Below are positions 59,337 through 64,000 of a DNA stretch of 64,000 nt, piece by piece. The stretch's first letter is position 1. Every line of letters begins with the position of its first letter. Below the pieces are notes generated by a model. It did not search any database and had not been told where the DNA came from. It saw nothing but the letters and a program-made list of their open reading frames with translations. The position numbers and the translations under genes are program-made. The stretch is from Shewanella glacialipiscicola (GTDB lineage Bacteria; Pseudomonadota; Gammaproteobacteria; Enterobacterales; Shewanellaceae), in contig NZ_JAKILU010000005.1 of NCBI RefSeq assembly GCF_023283485.1, positions 172,211-236,210 on the forward strand, written 5' to 3'.

Positions 59337-59465
59337 GTCGATATATCACGTTTCTTTAGCGTATTAAATTAATAAATAGAGATAAAAATGGGCTGGCTTT
59401 AACCCTAAAAACACGCAAACTAGACCCATAAATTCATACCCATCGCAATTTAAAAATGGCATCAC

Positions 59466-59813
59466 ATGCACACAGATTTAATCCAACATATTGACTCAGC
59501 TGAAATGCTTGAATCTTTATTGACTCAGCATGCTGCTATGTTGCTGTTATTTGGCGCACCACATTGCGGCGTGTGCCAAACGCTCAAACCGAGAATTGCT
59601 GAGCTGTTAGCGCAAGAGTTCCCGCTGATGCAGATGGCCTATATTGATTGCCAAACCCAAGCAGAGATAGCAGCGAGCCACAATGTATTTACCCTACCTG
59701 TGGTGGAATGTGTGTTTTATGGCAAAACCTTTGGACGGTTTTCTAAGGTTTTTTCGTTAGCGGATATTAAAGAGGCGCTTGCCCGCCCCTATGGTTTAAT
59801 CGTGACGGAATAA
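59466..59813 (+). CDS. Cytoplasmic thioredoxin-like protein
   Basis: A 115-residue thioredoxin-fold protein without a signal peptide. The active site is CGVC in FGAPHCGVCQTLKP (about residues 35-38), in place of the usual CGPC, and the cis-proline is in FTLPVVE. Other family features (AYIDCQTQAEIAASHNVF) are normal. It is divergent from the TonB receptor. Its electron donor and target are unknown; CGVC sites occur in several thioredoxin-like redox proteins. Confidence 0.85.
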   Translation: MHTDLIQHIDSAEMLESLLTQHAAMLLLFGAPHCGVCQTLKPRIAELLAQEFPLMQMAYIDCQTQAEIAASHNVFTLPVVECVFYGKTFGRFSKVFSLADIKEALARPYGLIVTE

Positions 59814-59832
59814 TCCAAATTAAACGGTAATA

Positions 59833-60336
59833 TTATTTGTTTACCAACGGTCTAAAACCGGCGTAATGCACTGACTTGTCGAACTTTACCTGTGCTACTG
59901 GTGCTTCTATAAGGCGTGATGGGCTAGCTTTACTACCGCAACCACAACCGTCTCCTGTAGAGTGACAACATCCTCCCTTGGCGGCATGCTTTAGTGATGC
60001 TCGGCCTTGGGATGCATCCGTCAACCTAAGGTTAAGATCCGCTGTTTGCGCCAGTAAAGCCGCCACTGTTTGACTCGCACTCCCTTTACTCACACTGATC
60101 CCCGCAGCCAATAACTTTCCTAACATCCGCTCACCGATATTCTGTGCAATCACAATATCGGTACCCTGTTGAATAATCAGCTCAAGCATGACTTTTTTGG
60201 CACTACAGTCCCCCTCAAGCGCTGGGTTATCAAGCAGTTTAATCAGCTGAGACTGTTCGTTATAAAAACCAATTTGTAGGGCTTTAGTAAAGTGACTGGC
60301 GAGCCGCTCACGGCTCATTGGCATGGCAATAATCAT
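59833..60336 (-). CDS. NifX/NifB-like iron-molybdenum-cofactor-binding domain protein
   Basis: A 167-residue protein of the dinitrogenase iron-molybdenum-cofactor domain family (NifX/NafY/COG1433). The domain, roughly residues 1-110, has IIAMPMSRERLASHF and FYNEQSQLIKLLDN, followed by QGTDIVIAQNIGERMLGKLLAAGISV. The C-terminal part has a Cys-rich stretch GGCCHSTGDGCGCGSK that could bind a metal cluster. No nitrogenase gene is seen, and such domains also occur in non-nitrogen-fixing bacteria with unknown roles. It overlaps the DUF134 gene by four bases. Confidence 0.85.
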   Translation of the reverse strand: MIIAMPMSRERLASHFTKALQIGFYNEQSQLIKLLDNPALEGDCSAKKVMLELIIQQGTDIVIAQNIGERMLGKLLAAGISVSKGSASQTVAALLAQTADLNLRLTDASQGRASLKHAAKGGCCHSTGDGCGCGSKASPSRLIEAPVAQVKFDKSVHYAGFRPLVNK

Positions 60337-60629
60337 AATAAATCCTTATCTGTTTGGGTTGGCAGCCTCAAAGCTTGACCTTGAGTAATCGCCGTCGCCA
60401 CTTTTTTACGGGCATTGGCGAGCAGGTAACCAAAGGTTTGCCGAGAAATCCCCATTAAGGCTGCGGCTTCAAGTTGGCTTAATCTTTTAACATCCCCTAG
60501 GTCGAGGGCTTCAAACTCATCGGCCTCTAATTGAATATGGGTTAATTCAATCGCGGGGATCCCATTAGGCTTAAATAGACTACAGGGTACACAGCTTGAT
60601 AATTGGCGGCATTTTTTAGGTCTTGGCAT
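60333..60629 (-). CDS. DUF134 family DNA-binding protein
   Basis: A 98-residue protein of the DUF134 family (COG1342, sigma-70-region-4-like helix-turn-helix). It begins MPRPKKCRQLSS and contains EADEFEALDLGDVKRLSQLEAAALMGISRQTFGYLLANARKKV, given here only in parts: the HTH is LSQLEAAALMGISRQTFG. DUF134 and NifX-like proteins often occur as neighbours, which makes it a likely regulator of that gene. The two overlap by four bases (ATGA). Direct repeats at 60643-60676 upstream may be its operator. Confidence 0.87.
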   Translation of the reverse strand: MPRPKKCRQLSSCVPCSLFKPNGIPAIELTHIQLEADEFEALDLGDVKRLSQLEAAALMGISRQTFGYLLANARKKVATAITQGQALRLPTQTDKDLL

Positions 60630-60642
60630 AAATGTTTTTATC

Positions 60643-60676
60643 TTTAAGTCGTCTTACATGTTTTTAAATCGTCTTT
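60643..60676. repeat. Two direct repeats 20 bp apart upstream of the DUF134 gene
   Basis: TTTAAGTCGTCTTA at 60643-60656 and TTTAAATCGTCTTT at 60663-60676 match at 12 of 14 bases. The 20-bp period places them on nearly the same DNA face, as expected for a cooperatively bound operator. Confidence 0.55.
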
Positions 60677-61022
60677 TAGATCTTGGTGCACTTCTTGTTT
60701 ACAGCGCACGACACTCGGGCTCATCTAGCTAAGGGAGTCCATAGCTCTGGATTCTCAAGCCTGATAACTGACTTGAGAATAAGTTCAGTGAATGAACCAT
60801 AAAACTGCCACGAGTTTCTGGCCTAGGCCAAAAACTATTATTCGCGCCAACGACATTAAAAACTGTAAGACGGCTCACAGTTACCTATATCAAGCATGAC
60901 TAATTAACAGAACTACTGTCTGGCGAATGGGGGATTGAACACTAGGGAGATACCATCATTATCGATATATGGTGCATCTCAGTTTTCACTGGAATATGAA
61001 AATCTTTCGCACCACAGGTATA

Positions 61023-61057
61023 TTGCCATTGAGTGTGACTAACACACTCAATGGCAA
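61023..61057. repeat. Perfect 15-bp-stem hairpin
   Basis: TTGCCATTGAGTGTG and its exact complement flank a 5-nt loop (ACTAA). No T-run follows in either direction. It lies about 100 bp beyond the end of the ModF-like gene. Confidence 0.75.
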
Positions 61058-61159
61058 GCACCCAGTAAGGCCAATCTTAACCTGCATTGGGGTGCCGAGG
61101 GATACTGACAAACTCTGCAAACAAGTAAGCAGCCGTTAACCTGCTGTGATTGATGACGT

Positions 61160-62695
61160 TTACTGATTAAAACGGGTTAAATCCTCAGACTCGTAATCAC
61201 TCACCTGCACCGAATAACCGTCGCCCTGCTTAATAAAATCCACGAAATGATGAATAGCAGGCAACGCATCTTCCCTATGGTGCGACACGTACAACAGCTG
61301 ACTTAGATGATGCTCGGCAATCATCTCCAGCGCCCGCATCACTAAGGTGCGATTGATAAAATCTAAGCCTTGATACGGCTCATCTAAAATCAGCAATAAT
61401 GGCTGTTTAATCAAGGCGCGACCTATCAGCAATAACCGCTGCAGACCATAATCGAGCTTCCTAAAGCTAGTGCTCGCAAGCCCGCTCATATGCAAAATGG
61501 TTAGCCATTCCTTGGCCAAATCTAACTGAGGTTTAGTGGGTTTATGGTACAAACCAATCGAGTCAAAAAAGCCTGAAAGCAGCACATCTAGTGCCGAACA
61601 GCTAACGCGATATTGCAAGTGCAGCGCCGATGACACTATACCAATCCGTTGTTTAATCTGCCAAATACTCTCGCCACTTCCTCGAGGTCGACCAAAAAGC
61701 GTAATGTCGTTGCTATAGCATTGGGGATGGTCGCCTAAAATCAGCCCTAGCAAAGTGCTTTTTCCGCAACCATTTGGACCGCGAACTTGCCAATGCTGCC
61801 CCGCTTCGATACGCCAATTCACCCCACTAAAAATCAGCCCACTGACATATTCCACTTTGCCATTTTTAATCTCCACCAGTGGGGAAAACGCCTCGGCGTT
61901 ATGCCGTTGCCGCTCCATCAAGGCCAAGAGTTCATCACTGCGCTGCGCCGATAACGCATTAAGCTGCGCCGATAACGCATTAAGCTGCGCCATCACCGGA
62001 TGATTGTGCCATTGCTCAATTAACATAGGTGGGCTGAGTTTATGCACACTCTGCCCCGATTTGAGCATCTCGCCATTAAACAGCGCCACATGGCTTATGC
62101 AGGGCGGCAATTCTTCTTGGCGTGAGGTGATGATCAGCAACTGAGTATGCTCAGCTACCTCACTCAGCAGCTTAGATAAACTCGTTTGATGCTCAGTATC
62201 AAGCCCTGCGTAAGGGTCATCTAAGATCAGCAATTGCGGTAACATTGCCAGCGCGCGCGCCAGCATAACTCGGCGCGTCTCGCCAGTTGATAACTGCTGA
62301 AAACCACGCAAACGCAAATGTTCAAGCCCAACTTTTTTTAATAACACCGGGAGTTGGCTAGCGTCTTGGCAGCATTCAAGCACTAAGGATTCAACACTTG
62401 AGCCGTAATCTAACTCGTCTTTTTCTAACTCGCGCTCCAGCAACGCTTGCTGCTGCCCAAGTGACACCCAACCGATACGTTGCGGCAGGCCAGTAATCAT
62501 CCCTTCATCGGGTTGAATATCACCGGTTAATATCCGCCCAAGCAAAGAACCACTGTAACTATCAGTCGCAAAAATCGCCCAGTGCTCTGCAGGGTGCAGT
62601 TGCCATTCATCGACGACTAGCACCTCATTGTCACGCCCGTATCGCAACTGTTTAACCACAATACTTTTGTCTTGGTTCGCGACAACATCAAGCAT
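61160..62695 (-). CDS. ModF-like tandem ABC ATPase with one degenerate site
   Basis: A 511-residue cytoplasmic protein with two fused ABC ATPase domains, matching the ModF group, whose role in molybdate metabolism is unclear. The second domain has Walker A GPNGCGKSTLLGLILG and Walker B LLILDEPYQGLD, but its signature reads KLDYGLQRLLLIGRAL. The first has signature LSTGETRRVMLARAL and LLILDDPYAGLD. Its Walker A is lost, however: the segment FATDSYSGSLLGRIL lacks GxxGxGKS. The linker contains an imperfectly repeated LNALSAQ pair from a 21-bp duplication at 61943-61985. I use the ATG at 62695; a frame runs to 62752. Confidence 0.85.
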   Translation of the reverse strand: MLDVVANQDKSIVVKQLRYGRDNEVLVVDEWQLHPAEHWAIFATDSYSGSLLGRILTGDIQPDEGMITGLPQRIGWVSLGQQQALLERELEKDELDYGSSVESLVLECCQDASQLPVLLKKVGLEHLRLRGFQQLSTGETRRVMLARALAMLPQLLILDDPYAGLDTEHQTSLSKLLSEVAEHTQLLIITSRQEELPPCISHVALFNGEMLKSGQSVHKLSPPMLIEQWHNHPVMAQLNALSAQLNALSAQRSDELLALMERQRHNAEAFSPLVEIKNGKVEYVSGLIFSGVNWRIEAGQHWQVRGPNGCGKSTLLGLILGDHPQCYSNDITLFGRPRGSGESIWQIKQRIGIVSSALHLQYRVSCSALDVLLSGFFDSIGLYHKPTKPQLDLAKEWLTILHMSGLASTSFRKLDYGLQRLLLIGRALIKQPLLLILDEPYQGLDFINRTLVMRALEMIAEHHLSQLLYVSHHREDALPAIHHFVDFIKQGDGYSVQVSDYESEDLTRFNQ

Positions 62696-62990
62696 AGCCA
62701 CAGTTCCTTCTATTTTTAAGGGGATGATAAAAGCGGCATAACGTAATTGCACAAAGCAATCCTGTTAAGTAACACAATCACTTCGCACGAAAATAGCTCA
62801 AGCTTTTATCAGTAGATTAATAAGGGATAAGTCATCAGAGTAAAGCTTATTGAAAATAAAATCTAATGCGCTGAATGGCATAGATAAGGGGCTGTATAAT
62901 GCAATGGTCAAGCTGGTATGAGGCAACCACTCTGACAGAACTGTGATAAAATCAGCCCCTATTTAACTTTCATATCAACAAGGTATTGTA

Positions 62991-63242
62991 ATGAACCCCA
63001 TTATTGCCATCTTAAAAGAACATAACGTCAGCGACGCTAAAATTCACGAGCTATTTCAAACATTAACCGAAAATCCATTAATGGCGATGGGCACGCTCGG
63101 TCAATTAGGTATCCCAGCCGAAAAATTACAACAACTGCTGGGGTTAGTGATGCAGAAACCAACTTTGATTAAAGAAGCCGTACTCGAACTCGGTTTGGAT
63201 TTCTCAAAAGTAGAAGCCGCAAAAGCCAAACTGCAACAATAA
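62991..63242 (+). CDS. DUF2999 family protein
   Basis: An 83-residue cytoplasmic protein of the DUF2999 family, found in Shewanella, Vibrio and relatives, of unknown function. It is helical: IAILKEHNVSDAKIHELFQTLTENPLMAMGTLGQ, then IPAEKLQQLLGLVMQKPTLIKEAVLELG. AAGGT lies before the ATG. It stands alone; the next gene is convergent. Confidence 0.82.
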   Translation: MNPIIAILKEHNVSDAKIHELFQTLTENPLMAMGTLGQLGIPAEKLQQLLGLVMQKPTLIKEAVLELGLDFSKVEAAKAKLQQ

Positions 63243-63401
63243 GCGCCAACTTTTGAAGTCTGTCGCCATCATGCGCTAGGGGAATACGCGTAACTCAGCT
63301 CCCCTAGCGAATGTTAAAACCACTAAACCGCAAAGTAACTAAACCTCACAGCAACAAAACCCCACAGCCATTGACGCTCAAAATGATCAATACCAAGTGA
63401 A

Positions 63402-63788
63402 CTAACTGTTTTGCGCCTGCCACTCCTCAATCGCCTCTTTTGCCGTTCTAAAAGCTTCAATCCCCGCGGGCATACCGCAGTAAACGGTGCAATGCAGTAA
63501 GACTTCTTGAATTTCTTCAACCGAGCAGCCATTTTTTAGCGCCCCCCGCACATGGCCCTTTAACTCAGTCGGCGCCTTTAATGCTGCCAGCGTCGCAATG
63601 GTAATCAAGCTGCGCGTTTGCCTTGAAATGACATCACGCACCCAAACCTCACCCCAGCAATTGGCCGTGACTAAATCTTGCAGCGGTTGCGTAAAATCCG
63701 TCGCACTACTGAGCGCCTTATCTACATAGCTATCGCCCATCACAGCACGACGCACCTCAAGCCCCTTCTCGTATTGCTCATCGTTCAT
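63402..63788 (-). CDS. Carboxymuconolactone decarboxylase family protein
   Basis: A 128-residue protein of the carboxymuconolactone decarboxylase/AhpD superfamily. The conserved helix is present: SRQTRSLITIATLAALKAPTELKGHVRGALKNG and EEIQEVLLHCTVYCGMPAGIEAFRTA, which carries Cys and His-containing positions of the family. No pca operon is adjacent, so a role in protocatechuate breakdown is not supported; many family members are peroxide-defence or unknown. The next gene start appears to be divergent. Confidence 0.85.
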   Translation of the reverse strand: MNDEQYEKGLEVRRAVMGDSYVDKALSSATDFTQPLQDLVTANCWGEVWVRDVISRQTRSLITIATLAALKAPTELKGHVRGALKNGCSVEEIQEVLLHCTVYCGMPAGIEAFRTAKEAIEEWQAQNS

Positions 63789-63919
63789 CGATGCATCCTT
63801 CTTCTTATGTGATTAAGCTATGTGATTAGACTTATTGAACCGCCGCGAAAGCTTGGAATACTCAAAGACACCTATATTTTTCTTGTAAATAGCTCAGAAA
63901 GAAATGTGTCTGCTGAGAT

Positions 63920-63986
63920 GGTCACCTCGGCCTCGGCATCGCAATGTGCCATGATTTAGGTGCACAAAATCTGACTCGAGGTGACC
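63920..63986. promoter_or_regulatory. Inverted repeat next to the ribosome-binding site of the last gene
   Basis: GGTCACCTCG at 63920-63929 and CGAGGTGACC at 63977-63986 are exact complements separated by 47 bp. The second arm includes the GAGGTG ribosome-binding site of the gene starting at 63990. Confidence 0.5.
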
Positions 63987-63989
63987 GAT

Positions 63990-64000
63990 ATGAACTATAA
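63990..64000 (+). CDS. Start of a gene cut by the window edge
   Basis: An ATG at 63990 follows GAGGTG with seven bases of spacing and encodes Met-Asn-Tyr before the window ends. It is divergent from the carboxymuconolactone-decarboxylase-family gene, a position often taken by a LysR-type regulator, but too little is visible to name it. Confidence 0.4.

Larger units (their letters stand above)
59168..59465. other. Divergent promoter region of the TonB receptor and thioredoxin-like genes
   Basis: About 300 bp containing two palindromes (59294-59307 and 59324-59336). They lie about 130-170 bp upstream of both start codons. No Fur box or reading frame was seen. Confidence 0.5.
60630..61159. other. 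Intergenic region between DUF134 and the ModF-like gene
   Basis: About 530 bp. It holds the direct repeats at 60643-60676, a 12-bp palindrome TGGCCTAGGCCA at 60819-60830 and a 15-bp-stem hairpin at 61023-61057. I see no reading frame that looks real. Confidence 0.55.

Noticed and set aside
59833..60629. DUF134/NifX-like pair as part of a nitrogen-fixation cluster
   Set aside because: No nitrogenase or other nif gene is present in the window; NifX-like domains are common in non-diazotrophs.

Overview
The window looks like a chromosomal core segment of a Shewanella-type gammaproteobacterium. The evidence is the protein content (separate MotX, TIGR04219 and DUF2999 proteins, an S46 peptidase, many TonB-dependent receptors), the moderate GC content, and a gene order that I recall as similar to Shewanella oneidensis. 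The species cannot be fixed from the sequence alone. I see no rRNA or tRNA genes, insertion sequences, prophage or CRISPR array. I did not find a convincing undescribed multi-gene system.

Layout. Positions 1-6031 (minus strand) hold the start of parC, a secreted beta-propeller sugar dehydrogenase, parE, and a yqiA-cpdA-DUF1249-nudF run. tolC (plus) follows, with a block of envelope and metal proteins (TIGR04219 barrel, DUF2333, copper chaperone PCu(A)C), a crotonase-fold isomerase, a PspC-domain protein and dusA. An iron-uptake pair (PKHD hydroxylase and a Fiu-like TonB receptor with a Fur-box-like site) precedes cheX. Next come alr, dnaB, an S46 dipeptidyl-peptidase (DPP11-like), the ribosomal operon rpsF-priB-rpsR-rplI, a DUF481 protein and an MFS transporter. 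rlmB-rnr-motX, rplM-rpsI and zapE follow on the minus strand. degQ, preceded by a sigma-E-like promoter, and degS are on the plus strand.

Positions 36430-50139 are an envelope and regulation block. On the minus strand lie murA-ibaG and the Mla phospholipid-transport operon (mlaFEDCB). On the plus strand lies kdsD-kdsC-lptC-lptA-lptB-rpoN-hpf-ptsN-rapZ-ptsO, followed by mgtE. Together these couple cell-wall and LPS precursor synthesis, LPS export, outer-membrane lipid asymmetry, sigma-54 and the nitrogen PTS.

Positions 50200-64000 are more accessory in character: an orphan ModA-like binding protein, an OmpA-family lipoprotein, a RIO-type kinase, a DUF2799 lipoprotein, PAP2 phosphatase, AraC regulator plus LysE exporter, a second TonB receptor, a thioredoxin-like protein, a DUF134/NifX-like pair, a ModF-like double ABC ATPase, DUF2999 and a carboxymuconolactone-decarboxylase-family protein. 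The most interesting signals are here. One is a shared GGACAAAATGTC element at almost the same distance upstream of the ModA-like gene and of the TonB receptor. Others are a 20-bp-spaced direct repeat in front of the DUF134 gene and several long perfect hairpins in intergenic DNA.
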